DNA from: Chlorops oryzae
Lineage: Eukaryota; Arthropoda; Insecta; Diptera; Chloropidae
Direction of reading: 5' to 3'
Assembly: GCA_020466095.1 (NCBI GenBank)
Contig: CM035806.1
Coordinates: 97,386,670-97,450,669 of the forward strand
DNA length: 64,000 nt
A program made the position numbers and the translations under genes. The number at the start of each line of letters is the position of its first letter. The stretch's first letter is position 1. The notes beneath the pieces are model-generated. The model did no database searches. It was not told the origin of the DNA and saw only the letters and a program-made list of their open reading frames with translations. This document shows positions 1 to 12,200 of the stretch, in pieces.

Positions 1-634
1 TTCAAATTGTTCATATCCATTTGTCTGAATTCCTTGTTTACCGTGTAAAACTTCCCGAAGTGTGTCTGTGATGAAGCGATTGCTTTTATCATTTTTAATA
101 ATTTTAACATTGCTAGAAACTCCTTTAACAGAAGCATTTGAGAATGGTAATATAAGCAACAAGTTTAATAACCTTTTAAGGTTTTTATGGTTAAAAAAAC
201 ATAATTCCGCCATTCATTATTTAAATCTTGTAAATTTACGGTCACATATGGAAATCTTTCCTTTAAAATAACTAATGATTGCATTTCAAATGACTGTGCA
301 AAAAAGGGTGCAGAATTTTCAAAACTTCGTTGATAGGGTCTGAAAAATCAAATCGCTTTTTAATTTCAGTCTCAATGTGAAAGCTCTGATAGATTTACAA
401 AATCTCAATCTGAATATAAATCATTTGTTTCTTAAGTAGTTCATGGGCCTTGACTCCAATGTAAGCGTCGTTTTTGTCAAGAAAAGTTTTTTCGTCTTCA
501 TGATCTACTTGTCATAAATCGTATGCTTATAAAATTTTATATAAAGTTGAGCGAAATAGTGCGCAAAAAATTTTGTACACAAAAAGTACTCATGTGATTG
601 AAAAAGTACTAAAGTACACAAAACGGCAACACTG
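1..634 (-). pseudogene. hAT transposase relic, C-terminal dimerisation region, with one TIR
   Basis: On the minus strand, roughly 200 down to 1 reads as a hAT C-terminal dimerisation region: LPFSNASVKGV (150-118) matches the family pattern LPxSNAxVERVFS, followed by an NxIK-type stretch and TLREVLHGKQ. Upstream coding is broken by frame changes. At 613-634 the minus strand begins CAGTGTTGCCGTTTTGTGTACT, a typical hAT-like terminus, and the transposase tail follows only ~0.4 kb later, so most of the catalytic domain is missing. The other terminus is off the left edge. Class is based on motif recognition only. Confidence 0.6.
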
Positions 635-1985
635 TAAATTACGCATTTAGAAAACTGTAATATGAAGCGGACGAAAAGCGCCCTCTATTAGCAGTCTTGA
701 GCATTTCTTATTTCATACTCAAACCAAAGAGTATAGATATAAAGAGCCTCCAAAGTCAAATTTCGCGCTCACTAAGCGCTTAAATGTGCGGTGGCTACCG
801 AACATATAACAAGTTCGAGAAGCGGATTTTGTTGCATAGAAAGGTTCGATTTTCAGTTCGTTTGCAACTGAATGAGTTTTATATTTTGTTTTGTTTTTAG
901 TCCTCTTGAAGTTTTCCGTTCTTCGTACGCTGATTGAAAAGGGCAAAAGGAATATGGAATTTTCAATATGCTTTTTCGACTTTGTTTTGATTTTTTTTAA
1001 GCAGCCGAGAATCTGTATTGGTGTGAGTTTTGATTTTCTGTGTGTCAGCTAGCGATTTGAAAGGCGTTCTGCAAATATAAATGAGGAAAGCAATTTTTTC
1101 GTTTTCGGAAGGGACCGTCCATATATTAAGTCAGCCTATTTTTGACTATTTTAAACCCCTTCCCTCTCCACTGTATGATGACGGAATATATGGTCGGCCA
1201 CTAAATATTATTTTTATTAACATTCGTAAGTCTTTGCACATGAAAATAATTTTTCCATCCCAAATGAATGCAAAAAAGTGGCAATTAAACTTCGTTTGGA
1301 ATTTTTTTAAAATTTTTTTAAAATATTTTTTTTAAAGACAATTTTATTCCAAATATTCGTGCCAGGATTCACAAAGAAGCCTTAAACCGTTTTCGAGATA
1401 TTTGAAATTGAAGAAAATGTCAAAAATTTCATAATCACCCTGTTAAAACCACAGAAAAGCCTCAAACGCTCTAAGATTTTGGGGTTGAGCTTCCCTCGTG
1501 ATATTCTCCCTCTCCACCAAATTTCATCAAAATCGGAGAGATGGCCCCCAAACATCATTTTAAAAAAAATTATGACTTCGAGTAAAGTATTTCGCTTTTT
1601 GTCAAAAAAAAAGTGATAAGCCAAAAAGGGGAAATATATGCATACACATCTATACGCTGATTTCGGTGTATACAAAGGATCTGACGCGTCTCGCAAATAT
1701 CGTCGAGATATTCTTTCTAGTCTTTGTTCTTCAAATTTAGAGTTTCTCTGATTTTCGTTGCTACGGAATGCAGCCATTTAATTTTTAAAAATTTTTTTCT
1801 GGCCGAAACTATAGCTTTTTTGACAGTTCTTTATATGCATGAAAAAATGAATCATATGATTTCATATGTTTGAATCCAACTTCGAAATCGTCGATCGAAA
1901 TTAGCTCCGACTCCAAAGTCAGCACATCAAATTGCAAATTCGAAGTCGAGAGTCATTTCTTTTTCATTTCTTACCGAATTTGAGA
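635..1985. other. Intergenic sequence, no gene recognised
   Basis: AT-rich sequence downstream of tiggrin. A 131-codon minus-strand open frame (1777-1382) has no recognisable domain and low-complexity flanks. Around 1450-1560 the text resembles the interior of the TTAA-type MITEs seen elsewhere in the window (the phrase about 'aaatttcatcaaaatcgg'), so part of it may be degraded mobile DNA. Confidence 0.4.
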
Positions 1986-1989
1986 TAGC

Positions 1990-2458
1990 CCCTTAATAAT
2001 AATCCGATGAAAAAAATTGTTAAAGGAAATGTTTATGGCTACCAAGAACCACAACTGCCGGCTTTCGTTCAAGTTTCAATTGAATTTCAGGTGCAGGAGA
2101 CAATTTTCGAAAACTGCCCTTATCGCCACGCCCACTTTCCCAATGTTCGGAAATCACATTAATTGCCTTTAAATATTTTCAAATATCTTGCAAAATTCCG
2201 GTTTAAGATCAGTTTTTGTTTTTTTCAGCCAGTAACAGACCCTTGTACTGGAGGTACCCTTGAAAATGGCCCGATCAGGCCTATTCACGAACTTGTTCTC
2301 ACTGTAAAGTGTATCAAGGACAGACAGAAATCGAATGTCCTGGTGACGCTGATCGTTTCCTTATATATTTTGCATGGTCTATCTTGGATGGTTCTGGGTG
2401 TAACACACAACCACAAATCCGCAATGTACCCTCGACACAGAGTGTGTCGTGTATAAAA
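1990..2458 (+). mobile_element. DINE-1-like (Helentron-associated) interspersed element, family A, copy 1
   Basis: Shares with 35540-36119, 46096-46372 and 55377-56092 the segments 'gtaacagaccc.tgtactggaggtaccc', 'gacgctgatcgtttc', a 'gttctgggtgt' block and the 3' hairpin taccctcgacacagagtgtgtcg at 2431-2453, followed by 'gtataaaaa'. The layout (a GTCCGTC-type block followed by a gacgctgatcat block) is that of the DINE-1/INE-type repeats common in flies. It is non-coding and degenerate. Confidence 0.5.
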
Positions 2459-2855
2459 ACAAAAAAAGAGGTAAGAAATTAAGTAAGTCCTGCTTTGACG
2501 TCATTGAAACTCCGATGATCGTTCAAAGTTAAGCAGCAGATCGAATAAAATTTTAAAGAATCAAAACATATATTCAAATTATTACGAAAAAGTCATATTG
2601 TAACACTATTTGAAAAAATCTACGCCACTGAAAATATGATTTGTCTTTTATATAAAAGCTTAGTAAAATACAATTAAATTTAAAAAGATAAAGTCAATGG
2701 TTTTGCTGTAATAGTCTCATCCAAAAAGATCGGTCGTTTTCCTTTTTATATTACTCCAAAATCCAGTTTGTGGCTCAGAAGCCGGTTCTGCTATTACGAT
2801 GGTGGTAGGCTAGAAAATTATAATAAGTATGAATAAAATTAAACTTTGATTGGTA

Positions 2856-3227
2856 CACCCGGCTCTCTTTTTACACGGTAGTTTCCTCGAAATTACGTCT
2901 AATCAAAATCGTGTAGAATATATACGTAGCTTATGGTAAATTCGGGTTCCAGAAATACGAAAAATCGTTTCAGATAAAAAACTATAAATTTTTTCCCACA
3001 AAATCATACAAAAAAGGTATCATTTTTGCCCTGTGGTGCGCTTAAAAGCGCTAAGTTGGCATCATTGGAAAATAGCAAAAGTAGAAATTGTGTATTCCCC
3101 GTTATGTGAATAAGCCATGAAGTAAAAATATCCTATAGGTAATTTTTCTGATTTTTAAGGGATTGGTGCTAAAACAAAAGTTCAAATCTTTCAAAAAAAT
3201 ACCAGAGCAAAAAAAGAGAGCCGGGTG
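2856..3227. mobile_element. 372-bp MITE with near-perfect TIRs and TA target duplication
   Basis: Starts CACCCGGCTCTCTTTTT (2856-2872) and ends with the inverse AAAAAGAGAGCCGGGTG (3211-3227), flanked on both sides by TA (2854-2855 and 3228-3229). The interior is AT-rich and non-coding. The TA duplication points to a Tc1/mariner/pogo-type helper. I do not recognise the family by name. Confidence 0.75.
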
Positions 3228-3343
3228 TATATATAAATTTAAATATATGTATACACTCTGAACCTGATACTCATCTTATTCAATGAATACATTTTAGCAA
3301 CCTCAAAACCGCCCTAAATCTCATACACATAAAGTTGATTTTT

Positions 3344-4258
3344 ATACCCAGCGTAAGCGGGGTATATTAGTTTTGTGCAAATCTTGTAACAGGGAGAATT
3401 AAGCTCCGGAATATAGAAAAATGTATATAGAAATGATCAGGATCAAAAACTGAATCGATTCTAGACATGTCGTCTGTCCGTCCGTCCGTCTGTCCGTCTG
3501 TCCGTCCGTCACGTGGTCGGATCTCCTCCGAAACGGCTGGACCAATCAAGTCGAAATTTGGCACACAGGTATATCGGGATCCGAGTATGATCCTAAGTAA
3601 AAATGGGATACATCCGCCCACTGCCACGCCCACAAATGAATATGTGTTTTCAGTAAAATGCTTGTAACTTGCGAACCACTCAACACATTCCATTGATATT
3701 TGGTGTACTGGTAAACTACGAAAAGGGACATATCCTGGCAAAAAAAGGACGCCGCCCACCTCGAGCCACGCCCACAAATAAGCCCAAAATTAAGGGCTTA
3801 TCGTAACTTGTGAAGTAAAAGGCGTAGAAGCTTCAAATTCGCAACATAGGTTCACCAAGGCGAATGAAAGGTGTAGGAAAATTTTTTTTATGGCCCGCCC
3901 ACTGCCACGCCCAAAAATGAAGATTTTTCGTAACTTCCGAAGTAAAAGGCGTAGAAGCTTCGAATTCGCAACATAGGTTCACCAAGGCGAATGAAAGGTG
4001 TAGGAAAAAATTTTTTGTGGCCCGCCCACTTCCACGCCCACAAATAAAGATTTTTCGTAACTTCCGAAGTAAAAGGCGTAGAAGCTTCAAATTCGCAACA
4101 TAGGTTCACCAAGGCGAAATGAAAGGTGTACGGAAATAATTTATGTTGCCCTCCCACTGCCACGCCCACAAATGAGAAAGCAAAACATTAGTGCGCTCAT
4201 AATGTCGGGACGCTGGGTATTTCAAAGTCGGGCTTGACCGACTTTAGCTTTCTTACTT
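3344..4258 (+). mobile_element. DINE-1-like element, family E, with three internal tandem repeats
   Basis: Begins ATACCCAGCGT (3344-3354) and carries its inverse ACGCTGGGTAT at 4210-4220, then a 'gtcgggcttgaccgac' tail ending in T-runs at about 4258. Inside are a TCCGTCCGTC block (3474-3513), the 'aaacggctggaccaatcaagtcgaaatttggcacaca' block, and about three tandem ~127-bp units (starting near 3803, 3930 and 4057), each ending 'cccactgccacgcccacaaa'. A reverse-oriented copy lies at 48330-49190. The element stops within a few bases of the tiggrin stop codon (4261). Confidence 0.6.
3803..4168. repeat. Internal tandem repeat, ~127-bp unit x ~2.9
   Basis: Three near-identical units 'cgtaacttccgaagtaaaaggcgtagaagcttc...' at about 3803, 3930 and 4057. 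They differ by a few substitutions and short A/T-run length changes. They belong to the family E element. Confidence 0.8.
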
Positions 4259-4260
4259 TT

Positions 4261-4331
4261 TTAAATTGTTTTAGTAGCAAACTTTGGGCAATCAAAATGT
4301 CCTATTGTCTTTTCCGTGCAGCGAATCGTTC
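4261..4331 (-). CDS. Tig: Tiggrin coding exon 3 (C terminus)
   Basis: The acceptor ccttgttgtag at 4332 follows a 65-nt intron. Phase 1 gives GTIRCTEKTIGHFDCPKF... and a TAA stop at 4263-4261. It contains two cysteines. It is a short exon supported by splice signals and phase only, with no remembered homology. Confidence 0.55.
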
Positions 4332-7300
4332 CTACAACAAGGTTTTATAGTCCCTTCATCTTCATCAACTTTTGAAACCGCATCGTATCAACTTACCGGT
4401 TTTGAGTCTTCTATAAGAGGGAGCTGTCTTTCTTGCGGAATGATCTTCATGCGTGTATTTCTCAGAGCTTTCCTCTTCAATCTGTTGTGTGAAGTCTTCA
4501 AAATTTTGCTGTTGTTGTTGCATTTGGTTCTGACTTTCAAACTCATGTTCCCTCTTGCTGCTGCATTTGCTGACCTTGATCCTCTATTTGATCTTGTTGT
4601 TCATAATCACTACCATTTTTTAGTTGCTCTTGATGGTGTTCTTGAACGATTTGTTGTTGTTGGCCACTTTGTCTTCGGCCGTGAAAATGGGGTATGCTTC
4701 CTATACTAGCACTTGCGGAGGAGCTATGACTATCGGACGTTGCAGTAGCGCTAACGACAGTTAATGGAGCGGATGTATATTTGTATTCCTTCTTCGTATA
4801 GCGATATCCACTTTGAATGCCACCTCCAGGAATGTGCTCCACTGTTAGTGGAGTGGTATATTCTGGTTCATAAATTATTTTTGCAGGCGAACTGGAATAA
4901 ATAGGATCCTGTCCTTCTAATCCAGGCTCTTGTCCATCGAAATTTTCCTCGTATAAATTTGGCGGCTGATCTCCACGATCCTTCGATATGTTCCTATGTT
5001 CCGGTGTCCCCGTTCTATTTGTCGTTCCCGTGCCTGTTTCGTATCCTACGTTTTCATTATCAAATGGTATAAGGCCTTGGCAAAGTAAATAAAGTTTTCT
5101 TCTCCAACTTTCAAGCGCTCTGCCAGATAAGCCTGAAATGTGTTGAATAGCCTGAAGGTGTTTCTGCTCAATTTTTTGATATTCTTGGCGTTCTGCGGGT
5201 GTGCTTAGTGCTTGGTGAATAATAAATGCCATGCGTCGCAGTTCCTTTTCTCGAAAATCTTGAAGTTGATATAGACTCATTCGATAAAAGCGAGCCAATT
5301 TCATAAGTCGTTCAAATTCTTGCAACTGCCAATTCTTTAGCGTTGTTGCTTCGATGCCATATTTTTCAGCTAAATCATTAATATAGCGATCTTGTCGCTG
5401 CCATGAACGTAGATTTTTTAACGTCAGATTTTGATTTTTAATAAAACTGTATATGCGTTCGCGTTCTTTTATTTGCCACGAAGTTAGAGGAATAAGATTT
5501 CTTTCTTCAAAGCGTCCTTCTTTTTGCATAAGGTTAATTTCAATGCGCTGGAAAGGCGCAAGCTGAGCCAGAGAGCATCCGTAATGCTGACTCAATTGAT
5601 CCTGAAAGCCAATATCGGCTGCGATAAATTCAAGCAGCTCAAACTCGGTTATGCTTATATCTGAAGCAATGGTCCGCAAACGCTGTCTTTCCCGGGAATG
5701 CCAACTAGTTGCTGCGAAATCCTGACCAGTTTCAGTAAGAACACCAAGACTTGCCAATCGACGAAGTTCAATTTTTATCCAATCATTCAGCTCTTCGATG
5801 GTGACATTGTATTCCTTTGAAATTCTTTGAAGTTCAGTTGGACTTTGCAATAATAATATTTCCAGATGCTCAAAAGTTCTTAAGTGTTGTGGTTTCATCA
5901 GTATGATAGAATAAATTCGCTGCCTCTCGGTATTTTGCCAAGCGCCTACCACAGAGCTATCAATTTTTCCCATATTGTATAGTCTTTGCAATTCTCCATC
6001 GTACCAATTTTCTACAGTTGTGATGTCAATCTGATAGTTGCTGGATATTTGTTGAACTCGAGATTTGTGCAGTTTTAACCAATGTTCTAGCTCTTCTTTT
6101 GTCCATTTTGTGTGACTTTTTCGAAGAGCTCCATTTAATAGATTTTGAATGTATATTTCCTCTATTTTCTGCCATGCCTCAATATTAGTGGCACTATCTT
6201 GTATGAGCCCCTCCTCATGAAGCTCTTTTGCTGTTTGGCGCAGCCATTTCTCTATTTCTTCGACCGTTATGCTGTACTCAAAAGCTATTTGCTTCCAGCG
6301 TTGGCGCTCGCGTTTCAAATATTCCTCAAAGTCTTGCCATGTCATCGGCTGCTTAGCTTGAGCAATGCCACGTAAATGTGCTGCACTATGTTCTTTCCAT
6401 AAAGTAACTAGACTTTCCGAACTGAATTGTGCGGGCTTTCTTATTGAGTTTAAAAATTGTAATCGGGCTGCTTCTAACTGAACCCAGGACTCTACTTCCT
6501 CCACTGTTATATGATAATCGCGAGCTATTTCCTGTAAACGGTGTTCATCTCGTTTCAAAAAATCTGTAAGCTCAGAGTAACTGACATTATGGTCCAATTG
6601 GTGAAGCCAGCTTTCAAGCCGCGCCCTTTCTTCCTGCTGCCAGCTATTTAAATGCTCCACTTGTACAAGTCCTGAGTGCTGCAACCGTTTTAACTCATCC
6701 CTCATCCATTCTTCTATTTCATCGACACGTATACTATGCTGCTGAGCTAATTCCTGCAAGCGAGATTGATTGCTTCTTAACTGAGTTTCAAAACCATCGA
6801 GCGTCATTTGGCTTTCCTGACCTTGAAGAAGAAGATCAATCAATCTATTTTGCTCATCTGTTTGCCACGTTGTCAGGCTTTCGACCTGAACTTCACCACT
6901 TGTTTTCAGATTAAGGAGTTGTTGTCTTAACCATGTTTCAATTTGGTCTACACTTACTGCATATTCTCTAGAAAGATTTTCTATTCGTTTCCTCTCCTTC
7001 ATGAGTTCCATTTCATATGTCACGTAGTCTAATTCTTGGTTCTCCTTCAGTAAATTCTTAAGCCGAATGGCTTCACTCTCTTGCCACTCTGATAGCTGTT
7101 TCATGCCATTCTCGGAGCTACTGCGCAATCGACCCAACTCTTCTAACATCCATTTTTCAATCTGCTCAATATCAACTCTATATTGTACAGCGAGCTGTTC
7201 TATGTGTGCACGGTCAGCACGCAGTTTATCTTCAAATTCTGTTGTTGAGAGCTGGTTATTGTACTGCATTAATAATTGTTTTATATAATCTCTTTCCACT

Positions 7301-10300
7301 AATTGCCAAGCTTGCAAATTTTCAACTTCAAATTTACCCTTTTGCTTCAAGTCTTCAATAACATTTTTAACGTATGACTCGATATCCATTACATTTACGT
7401 GATGCTCGTTAGCAAGTTGCAGTAAGAAGGTATAGTCCTGTTGCACCTTTCGTTCAAACTCAGCAGCTGTGATGCTGGATTGGTTAGCCAAAAGTTTAAG
7501 AATGCGTTCTTGTTCAGCTTGTTGCCATCTTGTTAAATTTTGAATCTCAATCTTTCCTTGCCGTTGTAATCTGGTTACTTCGGCTTGTAGCCACTTTTCG
7601 ATTTCTTCCATAGAGGTATGATATTGAAATGCGAGTTTCTGCATATGCTCACGATCATTTCTCAGTGTGGCTTCCAAATCAGAGAAACTCCACTCTTTTT
7701 TTTCTTTTATTATGGCCTCCAAGCGTTCCCGCTCAGCGAGCTGCCATGCTGTTAGGTTATCAATTTGAAGTTGACCTTCATCTCGTAATCGTGTCAGCTC
7801 TTTTTTCATAAAATCTTGGATTTCTTCAACTTGAACGCTATACTGGCGAGCCAACTGTTCTAACAATTCACGATCTTGACGCAATCGTTGCTCAAGTTGT
7901 TCAGTTGAGCGATATTGCTGTTCTTGCGTTATTCGTTCAAGGTAAAGGCGCTCGGTTTCTTGCCAGTTAGTCAATTTTTCATTTGGTCTTAAAAGACCTA
8001 AACTGACGAATCGTTGTTCTTCATTCTGAACCCATTGCTCGAGATCCTCAATTTGTACGTTGTGGACTTTTGCCAGGCTTTGTAATCGGCTACGATCATC
8101 TAATAGCCACTTGTGAAACTCTTCAACTGTGAAATCTCGTTCCTGTAACATATTAGTAAGGTTGCCTCGCCAGTCGGTCTGCCAGTCTTTGAGCTTTGCC
8201 ATTTCCAATAGTCCTTCTTGTTGTAATTTTTGTATTTCATTTTTGATCCACTCTTCGACTTCCTCAACGCGCACTTGATGCTGATGTGCTATATTGTACA
8301 AATGAGTTTGATCCTGACCAATTCTTGCCTCCAGTTCTTCTAGTGTCAGTTTATTTTTTTCCACAAGTGAAAGAAGTCGATCACGTTCGATTTTTTGCCA
8401 TTGTTTCAGCTGCTCTTGCATTTTGAGCAAGCCAAGTTCTTGAAGCCTTTTGCCCTCATTACGAGTCCAATTTTCAAATTCTGTTCGCTCTACGTGATAC
8501 TTTTCCGAGAGACTCTGTATGCGTGCGCGGTCTTTTAATAACTTCTGCTCAAACTCTTCAATTGTCAGCTTATTTTGTTTAACAAGGTCCATTATATGGC
8601 TTCTTTCCGCACGCTGCCAATCTTTTATATCCTCAACTTTTACGAGTCCCTGACTTTGTAAACGCAAAAATTCTTTCTTTAACCAGTCCTCCAATTCATC
8701 GACCCTGATTTGATATTTGTTTGCTAAAGAATATATTTGTGACTGGTCGTTCTTGAGTTTCTGCTCCAATTCTTCCATTGATATTGTGTTTTTCTGAACT
8801 ATTTCTAATAGCCGGTTCCTTTCCCGCTCTTGCCAACTTGCGAGTTCTTTTTCAACATCTTTAAGTAATCCCTGATTTTTGAAAATTGTGATCTCCTTCT
8901 TAAACCAATCTTCTACATCAGAAACCTGAACTTTGTATGTACGCGCCAGTGCTTCAAGTTTTGCGCGATCATTTAATACCTTCGATTGGAACTCTTCTAA
9001 GGTTAGATCGTTTCGTTTGATAATTGACATTAGATTTTCGTGTTCCCTTGCTTGCCATGCCTTCACATTTTGTTCCAATTGCATTTTGCTTTCGTTCTGC
9101 AGACGTTCCAGTTCAGATTTCTGCCATTTTTCCAGTTCATCTATGCTTATATGATATTTTGCCGCAAGCGACTGAACATAGCTGCGATCTTTGGAAATTT
9201 GGGCTTCAAGATCTACAATGGAGCCACGATGAGTTAATAAGAGGGTTTCCAAACGTTGTCGTTCCGAGTTTTGCCACTCCGTAATGCGACTCAGTTCATT
9301 ACGCTGCTCTGAGATAATTCCACTCAGTCTATTAAGCTCAGATTTTAGCCATTTTTCGACATCCTGCACATTTCCGTGATAGTTTTTCCGAAATTCACGC
9401 AATTTTTGTTGGTCCGACTGAATGGAGTTTTGAAGTTGCGCAATAGTTGCATTGTGTTCTCTAATTAAGGCTTCTAAGCGCTCTTGTTCTGAAGATTTTT
9501 GATGCAAACTTAAAGATGGCATCATTGAATTATTCTGTGTATTAAAAACGGTATAGAGACGGTCTAGTTCTTCCACTTGCCACGATTTAAGCTTTCCCAA
9601 TGATATTCCATAGGAACCTGCGAGTTGTTGCAGCCGAATCTGATTTTCGCGTTGCCACCGCTCAAGCTCCTCACGAGTTATGCTATTCTGATGTATAAAC
9701 CAATCCAAACGACCACGTTCTTTGAGTCGCCAATCCCTCCAGTCCTGATCTGCATCGATCTGATATTGTTTTTGAAGCGCTTTGAAACGTTCTAGCTCCT
9801 GAAGGTGCCATTCTTGAATGTTTTCAATATTAATGTGATACCGCTGAGCCATTGCCAACAGTCGTTCTTCCTGTTGCCGCTGCCATTCTTCTAAATCCGT
9901 AAGCGATGCACTACCATCATTTAAAAACCAAAACAAACGCTCACGTTCTTCACGCTTCCACTCTGCATCGTTTGAGGTTTTTCTGTTGCCAAAAGGTCGA
10001 ACCTGATCATACACTAAGCGCCCATCTACCCATTTTTTATTGACCTCAGCTCCATTAACGCTGTCGGTGCCATCTGCGTTCCTTATGACGGTTTTATTGT
10101 ATTGATGGACTGTAACAGTTGACTCCGGATTTTTGTACGAAAGACCGCTGACGGGCCAGTCAGCAGACCCAATGATGCGCGTAGGCTGATAATCAACAAC
10201 ACTAGGTTCCAAATTCGAAGTGGCCCAATCATATATATTCCCGTGAGTTAGCACTGTGGAAGCAATGTTGCTAGAGGGGGGTGCCGCCGGTTGAAATCTG

Positions 10301-11133
10301 TATCCTGGCGGATAGCTTAATCCTCCATCACCGGACATAACGGTTGTACGATTCTTTTTAAGTACAGTTATCAACGGACTGTTCACAGTCCCGTCGCCCA
10401 TAGTTTTTTTTGCCTCTGTGCAGTTTTTGCGCACAACATAAGTCTTACCGTTAATTACCTTCACTTCAGCAGGATAAGCATAATTTTTTACCTCATCAAA
10501 ATCTGTCAAATCGATGGGCTGAAAAGATCCCATATCAAGCAGTTGCTGACTACTAAAATTATCACGAAGATCCGTAGAGCTTTTGAGAATTTCGGCTGCT
10601 TTAAACTCAAAAAAATTTGGCTTCGCTATCGTATTGTAATTTATAAATCCCTCCCTCATGTCTGATATTAATTTTTTAGCCCAATAAACATTGAGTTGAT
10701 TCAATTCTTCAGGCTGTTTCCCAGTTAAAAGTATAATATTTTCTGAAAGGGACATCGAAATAATTTGAAATTAAAGTCAATAAGTACAAAACTGTATATA
10801 GCATCTCTAATTTCAATAGTGTTATTTACCTTTCCAGGATTCACTGTTGCTGTTAAATCGTTCCGGAATGCTATTTCCATGCGACATATAGTTAAATAGC
10901 TGACGAAGCCTATTTGCGAATTGCCGAACCTCGTCGATATGTTCGTATGCCCAAGAATTGAGTATGCAGCACGCGGAAGAAGCGGTTAAAGCATCACTAT
11001 TGGTGGTAACCGTTCGTACTGAATTTGATTCATATGTATTGAGTGTTGATCGGGGAAAGGACGTGTATGCAAAACAATAATTGAGGAAAACTACTAATAA
11101 CGAGCATAGAACAAAAAGTTTATTAAGAGCCAT
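4261..11133 (-). CDS. Tig: Tiggrin, secreted RGD integrin ligand (3 coding exons; one apparent frame break)
   Basis: Tiggrin is a Drosophila extracellular matrix protein that binds alphaPS2-betaPS integrin at muscle attachment sites. Coding exons 11133-10830, 10742-4397 and 4331-4261 join in phase and give about 2,239 residues, if one extra base near 4550 is discounted. Visible: a signal peptide (MALNKLFVLCSLLVVFLNY) in exon 1; about 20 repeats of 72-80 residues (protein ~360-1960), each opening WQxxERxRL and centring on 'YxxxVEEIExWxxxELxRL'; an RGD at 4977-4969 (KDRGDQPP, about residue 2025); and a Gln/Glu-rich tail. Drosophila tiggrin is, as I recall, about 2,190 residues with 16 such repeats and an RGD near the C terminus. 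Introns are 87 and 65 nt. An acceptor (tttcag, 11138) just before the ATG implies a 5'-UTR intron. Weak point: the frame break at 4550-4552. Confidence 0.88.
4397..10742 (-). CDS. Tig: Tiggrin coding exon 2 (repeat array, RGD)
   Basis: The acceptor is tgtccctttcag at 10743, chosen because it alone gives phase 1; the in-frame ATG at 10755 lies inside the intron. The repeat array occupies about 9966-5180 and the RGD 4977-4969. The main frame meets TGA at 4545-4543. The +1 frame continues with equally Gln/Glu-rich sequence (EFESQNQMQQQQQNFEDF) to a consensus donor ACCG|GTAAGT at 4396. The exon therefore probably ends at 4397, and one base is extra in the G-run complementary to 4550-4552. Confidence 0.85.
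4969..4977 (-). other. RGD integrin-binding codons in tiggrin
   Basis: CGT GGA GAT on the minus strand encodes Arg-Gly-Asp in the context NISKDRGDQPPN, just after the repeat array. In tiggrin the RGD near the C terminus is the PS2 integrin recognition site. Confidence 0.8.
10830..11133 (-). CDS. Tig: Tiggrin coding exon 1 (signal peptide)
   Basis: ATG at 11133-11131, donor GGAAAG|GTAAAT at 10829. It encodes a hydrophobic leader ending near CFA-Y, then about 80 residues with paired cysteines (SACCILNSW). It ends in phase 1 and joins exon 2 to read SWK-ENIILLTGKQ. Confidence 0.85.
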
Positions 11134-11136
11134 ATT

Positions 11137-11800
11137 CCTGAAATAGAAGTAATAATTTCTTGCATTAGTTTCATTTTATTTGTTCACCTTTTTTATTCTG
11201 AATAACCATTATTATTGTTGCATATCTTAAGGCTGGTTTTAGATCGTACAAAGAAGATCGTTTTTTTTTTTGTATTGAAAATTCTTTTTCATCTTCTTTT
11301 TTCTACATATTAAACTTGTGAAACTCTTCTCCTCACAAACAAACACACATTTTGAAAATTTTCGTGATCTTGGTTAATCTTCTGACATACTTTTCTTTTC
11401 GCCATTCAGATGATTATCAAAAATAAGAAACAATTAAATGTTTCAGACCCTTGACTTTAAAAAAAAAATAATGATAATTGTACGTCGGATCTGTGCGTTG
11501 AATGGCTCAAAGTTTGTGTGTTTTATGTTTTCTGTTAAACGCTGAAAGAGCGATAAGAAATTCAAAGAGAATGATTTAAAGAAGTTTTTTTTTCTAGGTA
11601 TATATATTTATTTAGAATTTGTTATTTCTACGGAAAATGATGTCACTTTTCCTGTGAAAACTTTTATTTGATTCAAAAAATAACCATGAATCTTCACTAT
11701 GTCCAAATATTTAAGAAAGTATAAATTCGACCAAAACAAATTGATTGAATGATAAAAAACAAATAAAATGTGCGTTTTACCATACTTTATAAGTTTTACC
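11137..11800 (-). other. Tig: Probable 5'-UTR intron of tiggrin
   Basis: The acceptor ctatttcag lies 4 nt before the start codon (AG 11139-11138). A fitting donor CAAAG|GTAAAA is at 11799, which would place a 5'-UTR exon just upstream of 11800. The donor choice is inferred; other upstream donors are possible. The intron is AT-rich and no gene is seen in it. Confidence 0.4.
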
Positions 11801-12200
11801 TTTGATAGTGCGCACATCTAGACGTATATGGGGGAAAAAGAAGACGCCAAGCGCTGCCCTTAGTCTTGCGAATGTTTGAAGAAACTTCCAAATTAGTGTA
11901 ATATAAGATTAGCTTTTTTTTTTGACACGCACCCAAACGAACAGCTTCAGTATTAAAATGCGACTGGTATTTCTCATAAGCGGATTGAAATTTTAAACAC
12001 ACTCTGCTCTTACATCAGCCCAAAATAATTTCGAGAGAAAAGAGGCCTTTATCGCGTGACAGTGATTATACAGATTTTGCTCCTGTAGAGATTTTTGAGT
12101 CAGTCTCAAATTAAATTTTATTCAATTATCTCAGTGTTTCGATGCTAAAAAGAGAGTGACTCAGGGCCAATATTACCAAGCGCATTTACAAAATTTTTAA

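Noticed and set aside
1382..1777. 131-codon minus-strand open frame as a gene
   Set aside because: No domain, no splice or start context, and low-complexity composition; chance open frame or degraded repeat.
3803..4168. CRISPR array or satellite
   Set aside because: Units are contiguous without spacers, only three in number, and sit inside an interspersed element of a eukaryotic genome.
10742..10755. ATG at 10755 as the start of a 2,070-residue tiggrin
   Set aside because: It lies inside the 87-nt intron; splicing at 10743 joins the signal-peptide exon in phase, and a secreted protein needs that exon.
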